From: Channallabes apus
Taxonomy: Eukaryota > Chordata > Actinopteri > Siluriformes > Clariidae
NCBI GenBank assembly: GCA_030522415.1
Contig: CM060127.1
Coordinates: 4,487,207 to 4,551,206, forward strand
Length of the DNA: 64,000 nucleotides
Reading direction: 5' to 3'
Shown: one piece after another, positions 11,879-25,980 of the stretch
Layout of the letters: each line of letters begins with the position of its first letter
How positions within the stretch are numbered: the first letter of the stretch is position 1
The notes under the pieces: model-generated
The model's database searches: none
What the model saw: the letters and a program-made list of their open reading frames with translations, nothing else
What the model was told of the DNA's origin: nothing
Made by a program: the position numbers and the translations under genes

Positions 11879-14800
11879 AACGATTTACATTATAAACACA
11901 TATTTCATATCATGTACATAGATCAGACCATTTAAGGATGTTTAAAACTGATTATTTAAATTAGCTCATTATTTAAACCGCTTCACTGCGTGTGATGTGA
12001 ACTACGCTGCTGTCTCTGTGACAGAATTAGCAGTTAGCTCATAGCAGTTAGCTCGTACCTGTTAGTGTAGATGGAGCACTCGGTGGATTTCAGAGCGATA
12101 CACTCGCTGTATTTCTCCACCGCTCTCTCGAACTCGCCTCTCTTCACCAGGTCGTTGCCTTCCTGCTTCAGCACATTGAAACGCACCTCAGCTTTTCTGG
12201 CTACGAAGAAACGAAAACAAGAAAACATTTTCTAAAATCTACTCACACAACAAGATTAACAAACATGCCTTGCAAAAGTGCTGATGAATGGTACTAGCAT
12301 TACTGTTTTATGTTTTTTTAAAAGTTTGTTCCTTAGCCAACATGGCTAGTCAACTAGCAAGTAGCAGGGTTCAGCTAATTAGCAGCACTCTGATGACTTA
12401 TTGCTAACACGATCACTGAACAAGCTGACTGTTAGACATGAGAGTTACCTCAGGATATGCTGGAAAAAACATGCTAGCATTACCTTTTCCCCTTAGTTAT
12501 CATTCAATCAGCATTTTAACAAAAACTTTTCATGAAAAAAATAAAAAATCAAATCTATAATCACTTAGCAAGACTAGCTAACATCACATGACCTAGCAAG
12601 TTAGCAAAAGTGGGCTTTGAACTAATTAGCAATGTTAGCAACTGCTAAAAACAAAAAATATATTTTTCACTCTTTCACTCATATGCTTAGCACTTTGCCT
12701 AGATGCTAAATAGCAGCTGTAAGGGTAGCTCATGTGTGCTAGCAACAGAAGAGCTAGTTATCATATAGCCTCACTGATAATTAGCATTATGCTCGTAGTC
12801 ACTGCTAATCCTAACCGCACAAACACTGACAAAATGTATGCCAATACTATGAAGTACTATACAAAAATATAGTAAATACTAAAATACTTCTGTGCTACAA
12901 TATCATGCTAGCACCCCTCCCCGAGACGAGACTGTCACTCGAGTCGTCTTGTTCCATTACGAGCGCTATCGCTTCAGTTACCCTTCTGCATAATTAATTC
13001 AGTTAACAGATGCTGCGTTAGTGCTGACAAACACTGTCAAGAGTGTGTGTGTGAGAGAGAACTGGTCCGGGCGGCTCCCTGTGCTTAAAAATGCACACAC
13101 AGTAAATGTACAAACACTAAGTCAACAAATCGTAATGAAGTTCTGCTGACACATGAGGGCCGGTCACACATTTATTCTGAACATCACAGAGTCAGTGTGA
13201 GTGTTTGTTGGACTAGGCTGTGATCTGGTGGTATTTAATGATGAATAGTTGCTTTGTTGGTGTTATAATAGACACTGATGGAAAAAATTGGACATGTCAG
13301 TGTTATTGGTAATTATGATTGTGAATGAAAAGAATGTGGTTTGTTAGAGTCTAAATAAAATTTTGGTGTTTGATACTGAAGGTGAGGGTTTGTGGACAAG
13401 TGTTTGACAGTGAATGCTCGTGTTTTATAATGAATTCGTGTTTGACAGGGAATGTGAGCGTTTAATAGGAAGCCCCAAAGAAGCAACCACCCAGACTGTT
13501 GCATGCATGGGGGTGGATCAGTGATGGTTTGTGCTGCAATATCATGGCATTCCCTAGGCCCAATACTTGTGCTAGATGGGTTTGTCACTGCCAAGGACTA
13601 CTGAACCATTCTGGAGGACCATATGAACCAAATGATTCAAACATTGTATCCACAGTTTTGCCTAAGAACACATCCATGAGTAAAGAGCGGTACAAAAACA
13701 TAATCCAAGAGCAACTTTTCCCAACAATCCAAGAACAGTTTGGTGAGGAACAATATATTTTCCAGAAGGATGGAGCACCTTACAATAAGGCAGAAGTGAT
13801 AACCAAGTGGCTCGAAGGCCAGGAAACTCCCCGGACCCTAATCATACTGAGAACTTGTGGTCAACACTCAAGAGGTATGTTAAAAAACAAAAACCTACAA
13901 ATTCTTACAAACTCCAAGCATTGATTATGCAAGAATGGGCTGCCGTCAGTCAGGATGTGGCCCAGAAGTTGATCGACGGCATGTCAGGGTGAATTGCAGA
14001 GGTCTTGAATAAGAAGGGTCAACACTGCAAATTTTGACTCTTTGCATGAACTTATCGTAATTGTTAAGAAAAGTCTTCGACACTTGAAATGCTTGTGATT
14101 ATACTTCAGTAGATCATAGTAACAAAAAATCAGAAAACAGTGAAGCAGCAGACTTTGGGAAAATTAATATTTGTGGCATGGCCAAAACCTTTTGGCCACG
14201 GCTGTAAGTGTTTGATGGGGAATTTGAGCATGTGTGTTAGATGGTGAATGTGTGTGTGATGAGTTTGTAAACAAGTGTTTGAGAGTATACAGGTCCTTCT
14301 CAAAAAATTAGCATATTGTGATAAAGTTCATTATTTTCTGTAATGTACTGATAAACATTAGACTTTCATATATTTTAGATTCATTACACACAACTGAAGT
14401 AGTTCAAGCCTTTTATTGTTTTAATATTGATGATTGTGGCATACAGCTCATGAAAACCCAAAATCCCTATCTCAAAAAATTAGCATATTTCATCCGACCA
14501 ATAAAAGAAAAGTGTTTTTAATACAAAAAAAGTCAACCTTCAAATAATTATGTTCAGTTATGCACTCAATACTTGGTCGGGAATCCTTTTGCAGAAATGA
14601 CTGCTTCAATGCGGCGTGGCATGGAGGCAATCAGCTGAGGTGTTATGGAGGCCCAGGATGCTTCGATAGCGGCCTTAAGCTCACCCAGAGTGTTGGGTCT
14701 TGTGTCTCTCAACTTTCTCTTCACAATATCCCACAGATTCTCTATGGGGTTCAGGTCAGGAGAGTTGGCAGGCCAATTGAGCACAGTAATACCATGGTCA

Positions 14801-16198
14801 GTAAACCATTTACCAGTGGTTTTGGCACTGTGAGCAGGTGCCAGGTCGTGCTGAAAAATGAAATCTTCATCTCCATAAAGCTTTTCAGCAGATGGAAGCA
14901 TGAAGTGCTCCAAAATCTCCTGATAGCTAGCTGCATTGAGCCTGCCCTTGATAAAACACAGTGGACCAACACCAGCAGCTGACATGGCACCCCAGACCAT
15001 CACTGACTGTGGGTACTTGACACTGGACTTCAGGCATTTTGGCATTTCCCTCTCCCCAGTCTTCCTCCAGACTCTGGCACCTTGATTTCCAAATGACATG
15101 CAAAATTTGCAACCTGTAGCCCGTTTCCTGCACACGCCTGTACACGCTGGCTCTGGATGTTTCTACTCCAGACTCAGTCCACTGCTTCCGCAGGTCCCCC
15201 AAGGTCTGGAATCGGTCCTTCTCCACAATCTTCCTCAGGGCCCGGTCACCTCTTCTCGTTCTGCAGCGTTTTCTGCCACACTTTTTCCTTCCCACTGAGG
15301 TGCCTTGATACAGCACTCTGGGAACAGCCTATTCGTTCAGAAATTTCTTTCTGTGTCTTACCCTCTTGCTTGAGGGTGTCAATGATGGCCTTCTGGACAG
15401 CAGTCAGGTCGGCAGTCTTACCCATGATTGCGGTTTTGAGTAATGAACCAGGCTGGGAGTTTTTAAAAGCCTCAGGAATCTTTTGCAGGTGTTTAGAGTT
15501 AATTAGTTGATTCAGATGATTAGGTTAATAGCTCGTTTAGAGAACCTTTTCATGATATGCTAATTTTTTGAGATAGGGATTTTGGGTTTTCATGAACTGT
15601 ATGCCACAATCATCAATATTAAAACAATAAAAGGCTTGAACTACTTCAGTTGTGTGTAATGAATCTAAAATATATGAAAGTCTAATGTTTATCAGTACAT
15701 TACAGAAAATAATGAACTTTATCACAATATGCTAATTTTTTGAGAAGGACCTGTATATATTATTCAGTATTGCTGAATTTGAGTGTTTAAGGTGAATGGT
15801 GGTGGAGGCAGGTGGGGTTTTTTTTTATAAAGAATCCTGTTTAGGGATGTCTGTGAATACCAGTGTGGTGGATGATAAAGAAGGTGTGGTTCTGTTGGTG
15901 TTTGATGAAGTTTGATTGAGAGGACTGGCCTGTAATGGGGAATGAGAGTACTGGGTGGGAATGTTGGTGTTTGATTGGGTCAGAAGGTGAAGAATTATGG
16001 TGCTTCATGGAGAATTTTGGTATTTGTTGAGATTGACAAAGCCTCCTGAGAGACACCATTCTACCTGAGCTACCTTATACAGTATAACTACCCTGTCTCT
16101 GTTTAAAGCAATTGTAAAAGTGATGTACTAGAATCTCTGTGGCACAAGATGGTTCTGCGTTTGTGTTGAAGGTGATGGAGATGTTCTCAGATGCAGTG

Positions 16199-16271
<73 letters not shown>

Positions 16272-18978
16272 TGTGTGTGTGTGATAACGACTAACTAACC
16301 CTTCTCCTGCTCAGCTCTGGCTGCTCGTGCCTGGAGAACCTCAGCGCTCGGTTCATCCTTCCGGTGCTGCTGTGCTGAAATTGGAACGTTGGGAATCTCA
16401 GGAAGCTTCTCCCTCCAGTCAGGACCATCCTGCTCCATCAGCTGCTTTGTGATCCTTATGAAGAACACAACAGAAAAGTCCACAAAATATCCACCATTTA
16501 AACCGAAACACCTACAAACACCAGTGTTTACCAGAAAACACCAACTTTCTTATCAAACCCAAGCAAACACCACCAGCACTTGTTTACTATGTGTTGTTTT
16601 TGCACTGGTCCGCAGTGAACACTTTAATGTGGTTGAGAATGTAGGTGTTTGTTGGCGATTGGTGGTGTTTGACAAGAATACTGATGAACTCTGGTGTTTG
16701 TGTGTACCTGATGGTATTAGAGTGGTTAAAAAAAGAAATTAACAATTGCTGGTGTTTGCTTGTTGATTCATGGACGCTTTCTAACATATAATGGGGAATA
16801 TTGATGTTTATCTGTCAAACTGTTGGTGTTTGGGGACATTGTTGGTATTTAATTAGTTGCTAGTGTCTATAGTATTTGATGGATAATTATGGTTTAATGG
16901 TAGCTGCTGGCATTTTGCTGGTGTTTTATGTTTTTTTTCCTATATGGTTTTATGGTTGTCTCTGATGGTAAATACTGCAGTTTGTTGGTGTTTCTATGGG
17001 CAATATTAGTGCTTAATGTTAAAAAAAGGTAATTGGTGTATTTATGGATAACATTGGTGTTAACTGGTGCTTCATGGTTTATGTTGGTGTTTGTTGAAAA
17101 AAAATGGAGTTTATGGTTAACAGTGCTTGATGGTAAATAAGAGATCAAAAGTTTTGTGTTTTTTGGTGTTTTAATTCTTAATGTTAATGTTTTTAGCAAA
17201 TAATGGCATTTGTTGGTGGTGTTTAGTTACAGTAACATTAGGGTTTGATAGCAAATATTAGCACGTTTGTATTTTTATGGTTGATGTTGGTGTCTGACTG
17301 GGATTTGTATATTGAATATTGGTTTTTACTGGTGTTTTAACAGTGATTTTGGTATTTGATAGTAATTTATTGGTGTTTGTATGTGGACTACTTGTGTATA
17401 TTTATGTTTATATGCATGGTATTGGTGTTTAATAACGATTACTACTGTAGTATATGTTGGTGTTTTATGTGTAATGTTGGTATTTATTAGTGTTGTTATA
17501 GTTCATGTTGGTGCTCGATAGTAAATACTGATATTTGTTGGTGTGTTATGTGTAATACTGTTGTTTATTGATGCTTCTATGGTACATGCTGGTGTTTGAT
17601 GAAACATATTGTCAGTTGTTAAGGTTTTTATGGTTATTATTAATGTTTGAAAGTGAATATGGTGTTTATTGGTGTTTGTTGATTTTCATAAACGTTGAAT
17701 GCTGAATGTTGTTAAAGATTAGAGTTTATCTGGGTTTTTAGAGAGTATGAAATATTGGACTTTCTTGGCTTTGCGCATTAGTGTTGCCGGGTAAATATGG
17801 ACGGTTCCTGGTGTTTCATGATGTTAATGATTAATAACAGTATTCGATTGTGATAGTGGTGTTTCGCCAGTGTTTGTATGACTAATAGAGGTGAATATAT
17901 GATTAACAGCAGTATTTAATGTTGGTCATTAATTGCTGTGGTAACTGCAGTACCTCCGAAAGCATGTTTCCTCTTACCTGTGCACGCTGTCGTGAGCCGC
18001 CTGCACGCTGGAGTCGATCTGCAGGACGGTTTTGTAATCCACGTAGGCATTCCTGTAGCGCTCCATCGTCTCATAGGCCATCGCTCTGCGGAGGAGGGGC
18101 TTCAGGGAGAAGGGGTGGAGCTCCAGTGAACTGAGAGTATAATAGGATGAGAGATAAGATATAATCAGTGTGTGTCATCACCAGGAGAGTTCTTAGACAA
18201 TCAACACACACACATACACAAACACACACACACAGGCTGTAGAATCAGACTGATCATTCTTAAAATTATACTTAGAGTAAACTTTAAAAAATACTGTATT
18301 TAACAACGCATTAACTGGTTTTGAGACTTAAGGGTTATCATTTAAAGTATTTAAATGATTTATCTACAGTAGTTAGTTATTTTATGTGTTAGATTTTAAG
18401 AATACTGCAATATTTTCAGTGTGAAGTCGTTCTGACCCCATTATGTGTATACATTTCTATTAAAACATCATGAATATTCATAGGAATAGTGCGAATCTAT
18501 ATTATAAACCAAATTAAATAAACACTACAGCAGCGTGGGTGTCGAGTCCGCAGACAGGAGATGCTCGCAGTGTGTAGGACGGAGGTGAAGCTGGTTTTAG
18601 CTCAGATTATTGTGCTGAGCATTAATCTGTCTGAGATGTGTGTGCGCGCGTGTGTGTGTGTGTGTGTGTGTGTTTATAAAACCTGGTGCAGTCCTGAATG
18701 CAGTCTGTACAGTTCCCATCTTTCAGATAGCAGGCAGCTCTGTTGGAGTACAGAATACACAAATCCTCAGGACTGTCGATATCTGTTAAATCACACACAC
18801 ACACACACACACATAAATACCTCTGGAATTTGACACAGAAAACTGTAAAACTGATTGCAAGGTTCAAGACTCAGAGACTCGATATAAAAATCAGTAACTT
18901 ATTCGTTCTGTTCGAGTTTACTACAGATTTAACACCAGGAGACGCTGAGACTCTGAGGGACTCAACAGGAACAACAAC

Positions 18979-19010
<32 letters not shown>

Positions 19011-19358
19011 AAAAGATTGCAGACTGAACACTGAAACTTCAACCTCAAGACTCACTCAGAACGTTTCTAAAAGCAGGAAGAATGATTGAGGTGGCTGAAA
19101 ATCACACGAGTGAAATGGAGAAATCAACACAGGAAATCAGTGAATCGGTGGTGTTCATGGAACTGAAACTGTGTGTAAAGACAAACTGATTGTGTTAGAG
19201 GTAAAATTAGATAGCACAAGCCAGAGACTCAACACTAAACTCAGATACACAGAGTGTGTGTAAATCAGGGACTCGACCCCAACACCAGGCGCTGAGTTAC
19301 TCAACACCAAACTCACAAATCAGCAGCTCAGGCTGTGACATGCTTCTCTGACTGACTA

Positions 19359-19400
<42 letters not shown>

Positions 19401-21033
19401 CACACGCGTGCACAATTAATACAGGATGTTGTGTCATCTCATTTCTGGTTCAAACTGAAGGAAAAAGACGAGTTAAAAGACAAATGTTGTCCTTTTCATC
19501 ACTTTGGAGGTTTTTCTTTTTTTTAAGATTAAACCACAAATAACTTTAACACTGTCCACCTTTTGAGTTGATATGGGATTTCATAAATTTAGCATTTCTT
19601 TTTGTATTGTCTGTTTATCTTATTTTCCTGTCTTTCTTCAGGTTAGAATTTTTTTTACTTTATTTCAAGAAGTTTCTTCATTCAGTGTATGATGATATTT
19701 CTCTGTGCTGTAGCACAACTTTTACTCTTAATGTCCAGAACATCCACAAAACATAAAGCGTATATATTTAAACCTTTCCTACAGTGAACACGTGGGACTC
19801 TGGGAAGTCCATTAATTATATGATTACTATTATTAGCATTATTTTGTATAGATACTCAGATATCATCATAATAATATTATTAATAATAATAATAATAGAG
19901 ATGTCTTCTTAGTTGCAATACCTGCATTAATCCATGAAACAGCTTTGCGAAATGTTACAAACACAACCTTTAGCAAACGAGACACATTAATCCCTGAGTA
20001 ATTAAACGTTACAATGGTTTAAACTGCACTCCGTGACACACTGAAACACTGAACCGGTGTCTGTTTTAAAATATAATATTTAAAATATCAGGCAATGTAG
20101 AATTAAAAAAAAAACTTCCCCTCCAAGTGGAAAGCTTCCTCTGACTCGAGACGTGATCGTGAACCTGGTGTCTCAACTAACTACTGTACCGCGACGGACA
20201 TCATGTACTTTTAATCCGATAAAAAAAGTATTCAAAATGATTAACTATGAATATAACATCCCAGTCAGGAACACTATGCTGATGGGAACGAATTAGAGTA
20301 CAGTGTAATATAACATATATAAACCACTTCTTCTTCTTCTTCAGGTTTTGACCCTGAAAGATATTCTGCTTTGTTTTATTTCCATTCACATCATTATTAT
20401 TGCAGCTACAATTGTGGTCCCATCATCCCTCAGCATTCGAGGAAGACATGCGTCTAGACTGTTTTCTGTTCTATGTGAGGGAATGAACCTCCTCTAGATG
20501 TCCGTACATCTGAGTTACTGGAAGCCTTTAAACAATTACTAAAGACCTCTCTCTTTCTTAGGTCTTTGAGTTACAGTGATGCTGGTGTTCCAGCAGCTTC
20601 CAGTTCATTTCATTTGTTGTGTAGAGGAGCTACCAGCTGGAGTCCACCATCATCGTCATCATCATCATCATCACTAACAGGAAGTCGTGAGACCTTGGGG
20701 TCAGCAAATTAAAAGTCATTTCATAACTTTCAGAACTGATAGTGTGTGTGGTCCTTGTTCTTCTATTAAAGATCTAATCATTCTGCTCAAAGGAATTGTT
20801 AAAAGCTTGATCTCATCACGATTTTCCCCTTCATGAGGAGTGTGTGCAAACTTCTGAGCACAACTGAACACAGTGAGTGCCGAACTCCCACCAAATCTAA
20901 CTAACGCAATCCTTTAACCTTAGGAACAGAACACACACGGTGAACTTTTAGTCTGTGAAGTCTGTGTTCGTTTAAAAAGTTTAAACTATCAACCCATGAG
21001 CCAGAGAACATTACTCTCAGAGACAGAGGGAGG

Positions 21034-21064
<31 letters not shown>

Positions 21065-21621
21065 TTATAAGGTGAGACCTCACCTCTGTGTACTTAAACA
21101 TTAATCGACCAAAATCATCAAAACATCAGCTCTTGATTCTGAGAGACAGATTGCTCTCTGTCTCTCATGACGTCATGATGACGCGCCCTGATGTCAAAAC
21201 ATACTTCCGGAATCTGTCTAGTTACACTATATACACTGTAATAGACTACACATTACTATTATTATTATTGTTATTGTTAGAGATGGAGTGTGATGAGTAA
21301 ATACACCCCACCTGAGTGTGTGTAACCGTCTATGGCCTGGGTGTACTTCTCCAGCGCGAGCCCGAACTGCCCGTTCTTAAACAGCATGTTGCCCTCGTTC
21401 TTGAGGCGCGCGAGCGCAGGGGGCAAATCCCCGGCGGGGGCATCGAGGTTCACCCCGTGCGTTCCGGTGCTTCCGGTTTCCGCCTCTGCAGTGGGAGCGC
21501 CGTTCGCGAGCGCCGTCTTCTTCCCGTCCGCGCTTCCGGGATTTCCCTCGCGAGCTCTGGCGCGCGCCGGGCTCGCGACACCGGAACTCGTCCACGCGCC
21601 CTTCTTCTGCGCGTTACCCAT
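7888..21621 (-). CDS. spag1: SPAG1-like TPR co-chaperone, short form, 373 residues
   Basis: Exons (minus strand): 21621-21312, 18782-18683, 18130-17978, 16454-16300, 12200-12059, 9755-9629, 8831-8702 and 7892-7888. All junctions are AG/GT and in phase. The protein has a basic, low-complexity N-terminus (1-75), a first TPR cluster (about 78-185: NEGNMLFKNG, LYSNRAACYLKDGNC, LELHPFSLKPLLRRAMAYE, AYVDYKTVLQID), a linker with MEQDGPDWREKLPEIP, and a second cluster (about 240-365: KQEGNDLVKRGEFERAVEKY, ALCLLKLERFAEAKQDC, KAFYRRAIAHKGLK). The K/N/N/K/R carboxylate-clamp positions that bind HSP70/HSP90 C-termini appear kept. SPAG1 helps assemble axonemal dynein arms in the cytoplasm. Mammalian SPAG1 (about 926 residues) has a longer N-terminus and an RPAP3-type C-terminal domain; both are absent. 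TOMM34 is the nearest alternative, but LELHPFS/AYVDYKTVLQ wording and the rnf19a-polr2k neighbourhood favour SPAG1. Confidence 0.85.
7973..8465. mobile_element. Non-autonomous TIR element (MITE), copy 1
   Basis: It begins TACAGTGGAACCTTCAATTG, followed by GCGAGTAACTTGGTCTGCG and AAACGAGCGAGG. It ends GGAACGAATAATACTC followed by CAAGGTTTAACTATA. Both ends match the element at 39220-39568 and carry a flanking TA, as for Tc1/mariner-derived MITEs. No coding frame. It sits in the last spag1 intron. Confidence 0.65.
8833..8896. repeat. (CA)n microsatellite
   Basis: About 31 CA units directly upstream of the acceptor of spag1 exon 7 on the minus strand. There the repeat reads TG and serves as the run before the TAG acceptor. 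Confidence 0.95.
9050..9625. repeat. G-rich minisatellite (GGTGAGGGGGTGTG type)
   Basis: Tandem, degenerate units of about 14-17 bases built on GGTGAGGGGGTGTG, with a higher-order block containing GTGTTGTGTGAGATGAGG repeated several times. It starts after a GGGGGAGGGGAGGG run and ends just before the donor of spag1 exon 6 (exon end 9629). The plus strand is extremely G-rich and many runs of four or five G lie close together. Confidence 0.9.
9960..10515. repeat. Degenerate AACACTACA minisatellite, first half
   Basis: Repeated units of about 9-18 bases around AACACTACAAACACTAC, with point changes. The same unit resumes at 11590-11670, on the far side of a LINE-type tail, so the two blocks look like one array split by an insertion. 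It lies in spag1 intron 5. Confidence 0.8.
10520..11600 (+). mobile_element. 3' part of a CR1/L2-type LINE
   Basis: The segment contains GGTTTCTTCCTACTGCCATC, TCAGGGAGTTTTTCC, GCTTGCTCATCAGGGAC and the tail AGCGCTATACAAATAAATTT followed by TTGAATTGAAT. This is the widespread teleost LINE 3' region. No reverse transcriptase frame remains. A copy of the same 3' region lies inverted at 42870-43260. Confidence 0.65.
11600..11680. repeat. Degenerate AACACTACA minisatellite, second half
   Basis: Continuation of the unit seen at 9960-10515 (AACACAACACCAAACACTAC and similar), directly after the LINE tail. Confidence 0.6.
12230..13190. other. spag1 intron 4, TTAGCA/GCTAGC-rich sequence
   Basis: The first 600 bases are unusually dense in TAGCTA, TTAGCA and CTAGCA words without a clear unit length. 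The rest is plain AT-rich intron. No exon or transposon was recognised. Confidence 0.4.
13469..14207 (+). mobile_element. Tc1-like element, 5'-truncated and frameshifted
   Basis: Transposase fragments in two frames (13499-13924 and 13807-13992) read as the C-terminal DDE region: FQKDGAPYNKAEVITKWLEG, then NSPDPNHTENLWSTLKRYVK and LIDGMSG. The 3' end carries GGCCAAAACCTTTTGGCCAC and GGCTGTA, the terminal inverted repeat. The 5' half and first catalytic Asp are missing, and a frameshift lies near 13830. Inserted into the TGGTGTTTG repeat of spag1 intron 4. Confidence 0.75.
14288..15755 (-). mobile_element. Tc1-like transposon with long terminal inverted repeats, internally deleted
   Basis: Both ends start CAGGTCCTTCTCAAAAAATT, flanked by TA. 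The inverted repeats are about 200 bases each and nearly identical (14290-14488 against 15555-15753). The motif CTCAAAAAATTAGCATAT occurs at the outer and inner end of each repeat, an IR/DR layout as in Sleeping Beauty-type elements. The minus-strand transposase frames (15316-14927 and 15135-14566) keep the helix-turn-helix part and the later catalytic region ([34 protein letters not shown]). The block with the first catalytic Asp is deleted at about 15090-15120. Confidence 0.88.
16200..16282. repeat. (TG)n microsatellite
   Basis: About 40 TG units with one TA interruption, downstream on the minus strand of spag1 exon 4 (exon end 16300). Confidence 0.95.
16500..17930. repeat. Degenerate TTGGTGTTT minisatellite, main block
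   Basis: More than 1.4 kb of loosely repeated words such as TTGGTGTTTGATGGTAAATA and ATGTTGGTGTTTATTGG, with a period of roughly 35-45 bases and heavy divergence. Related sequence occurs at 13200-13468, 14208-14287 and 15756-16060, between Tc1 insertions. spag1 exon 4 lies inside this landscape. The repeat is intronic and not coding. Confidence 0.75.
18131..18682. other. spag1 intron 2, nothing recognised
   Basis: AT-rich sequence with short CA and TG runs; no exon or element seen. Confidence 0.4.
18783..21311. other. spag1 intron 1, simple repeats only
   Basis: It holds (CA)n at 18789-18811 and near 19370-19399, (AAT)n at about 18980-19008, and AG-rich sequence near 21025-21060. The rest is AT-rich DNA without recognised exons or transposons. 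Confidence 0.45.
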
Positions 21622-22498
21622 TTAAAGCACTTCTTAGCAAAACCAAGCACACACACACATACACACACTCACACTAAAACATCATATCGCGCTCTCTCTC
21701 TCTCTCTGCGCACTGACCGAACCGGGCTCGCTTCAACCACAGCCGGGGAAAACCCCGCCCCCCTGCGGAGTCGGCTCCCGTTACGTCACAAACCAGAGCT
21801 GTGATGCGCTAAATGATTCTTTTGTTCAGTGGGTCGACACATTGACTCTGAATCTTTTAGCCACTGACTCCTAGTCATTACATTATTCCAACTTCTTATT
21901 AACATTATTTTATTTTATATTTTTAAAACAAAAAAATACAAGGTTTCTTTTATCTGATGCTCAAATAATTCGAATAGTTTACTTATTGACTCAGAACCGT
22001 TTAATATTTTTAGATAATTTATACAATATCGCATGTTAATAATCAATTACAGTATAATTAACAAAAAATTATAATTTTAGAACATATATTTTAACGAATA
22101 AGCGATTGATTGAAATTAACTCAGTATGCTAAAATGATTAGAACATGTTACCAAATATTTAAATAGTAGTAGCAAATTTTTTATTTCTGAAATAAGATGA
22201 TTTGTTAACTATAAAGTAATTTATTTGAACAACCATGACTGATTTATGGTTTAATACTTTGAAGAGTAATACATAAACAAAACCAAAATCATAATAATTA
22301 TAACATTGAGTGGGTTTCACAGTTTGATCATTATATAATCAATATTAATTTATGCTTTCTGACTAAATGTATTTAGGCATGTTATATTAATGGTTATCTT
22401 TACAATAATTTTAGCTTTTAGTATTAAATATACAGGAGCCTGTGTTGAAACGGTTCTCTTAGAGCATGTGTCTAAGTATGTGTGTGAGTGAGAGAGTG

Positions 22499-22538
<40 letters not shown>

Positions 22539-22792
22539 TTGTAACCAGTAAAGCAACAGAATTAATTTCCTCCCCTGAACAGGAAATCCCAGAAGCTCCA
22601 GAGGATTAACACACCAACACTTTGAACACAAGCAGGACCATGACTCTGCGTTTCTACACACAACTGTATTTAACCATTTAAATTGTACACACTTATTTAC
22701 AATTTTAAACTAAAATGGATGTAGAAAAAAAAATAAACAGAAAAAATGAAAGCAGGTTCAATTCGGAGAGGGACAATCTGAGGGGCTGGACC
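21622..22792. other. spag1 promoter region and polr2k 3' flank
   Basis: The 200 bases next to the spag1 start codon are GC-rich and continue the CpG-rich first exon, consistent with a CpG-island promoter on the minus strand. Further right the sequence becomes AT-rich, has an (AG)n run near 22506-22535, and must contain the polr2k 3'UTR. polr2k and spag1 are arranged head to tail. Confidence 0.45.
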
Positions 22793-24870
<2,078 letters not shown>

Positions 24871-25159
24871 GACATTACTAACATACACCTGTTCGATCCG
24901 GTTTTAGTCTAAATTCGCACGGTGTGATTAATGCGTCTGTGTGTGAATCGTGTATAAACTCTTGGTAGTCGGGGTTTAAAGAAGTACTGCATGGTTTCAC
25001 TTTCTGTTCATGAGAAATTGTTAAAAACTAATATATATATATATATCATACAGTGCAGTTTGTTTCATTAAAGGCGGTTGGAATCCAGTCGGTTGGTTAC
25101 ATTCCTATAGCAGGTCATCTGGGTCCAGAAGCTACACATCAGCTAACAACAACATAGAT

Positions 25160-25695
25160 GTTGTTCTGGGTTTGTTTTTAACCTCCTGGATCGGTCTGCA
25201 TTGGGGAATTTTGGTAGGGCCAACCACTCCTGGTAAGGTTCACCACCGTTCCAAGTTTTCTCCGTTTGTAGCTAATGGCTCTCACCATGGATTGCTGGAG
25301 TCCCAAAGCCTTGTTGTCCTGGTAATGCTTTCCAAACTGAAAGATTACTTTTTTTACTCATCTGGTCTTGGATGTTTTGCTTTTGGAGATCTTTTAGCCT
25401 ACTTCACTTTGTCAGACAGGTTCTAGTTAAGTGATTTCCTGATTCTACAGGTCTGGCAGTAATCAGCCCTGGGTGGGGCAAGTGAATTTTAACTCAGCTT
25501 TTTAAAAATCATAGTAAATTTTTGATTTAGCAAGGGGGAAGATGATATTCACATAGGCCCAGGTAGGTTTGGTCCACTTTTTTCCCCTTAATAATAAATG
25601 ACATCATCATTTAAAAACTGCAGTTTGTATTAACTTGGCTTATTTTTATATAATATTAAATTTCAGGAAGGGGCCTAATACTTTTTTAAGGCACA
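25160..25695 (-). mobile_element. Old Tc1-like relic, 5' half
   Basis: The sequence aligns by eye, with many changes, to the transposase N-terminal region and 5' flank of the Tc1 family at 30921-32546, for example CACTCCTGGTAAGGTTCACC and TCTCACCATGGATTGCTGGA. The reading frame is destroyed. It lies in the 5'UTR intron of parp10. Confidence 0.65.
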
Positions 25696-25980
25696 GAATA
25701 TGCTATTCTAGTAGAATTATACAAATGAAAAATGTATTGATACAATCCAGACAATATTTACATTTGGTTTTCGAAAAAGGATGACTTGCTCATGTGCACT
25801 TTCTCCTCTAAGTAATTACTTCATCCTTTAATCTAGTCGGCTGTTATTTATTAGATATACTCTGATTTTTGATGTTTATGTTGTAAGCAGGAATTGTTTG
25901 TACAGAAATACTCCGTAAGAGAACTGGAACACGGCCTAGCTGATTGTCTCTTCTGCTCTGTTTCCTCACTCACGATCAGG

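Noticed and set aside
21316..21804. Plus-strand frame of 162 codons over spag1 exon 1
   Set aside because: GC-rich CpG-island sequence is open in several frames; the minus-strand frame leads in phase into the TPR exons.
25894..25980. Upstream in-frame extension of parp10 from 25894
   Set aside because: The frame opens at TTG, not ATG, and an acceptor-like tract ending CAG directly precedes the ATG at 25981.
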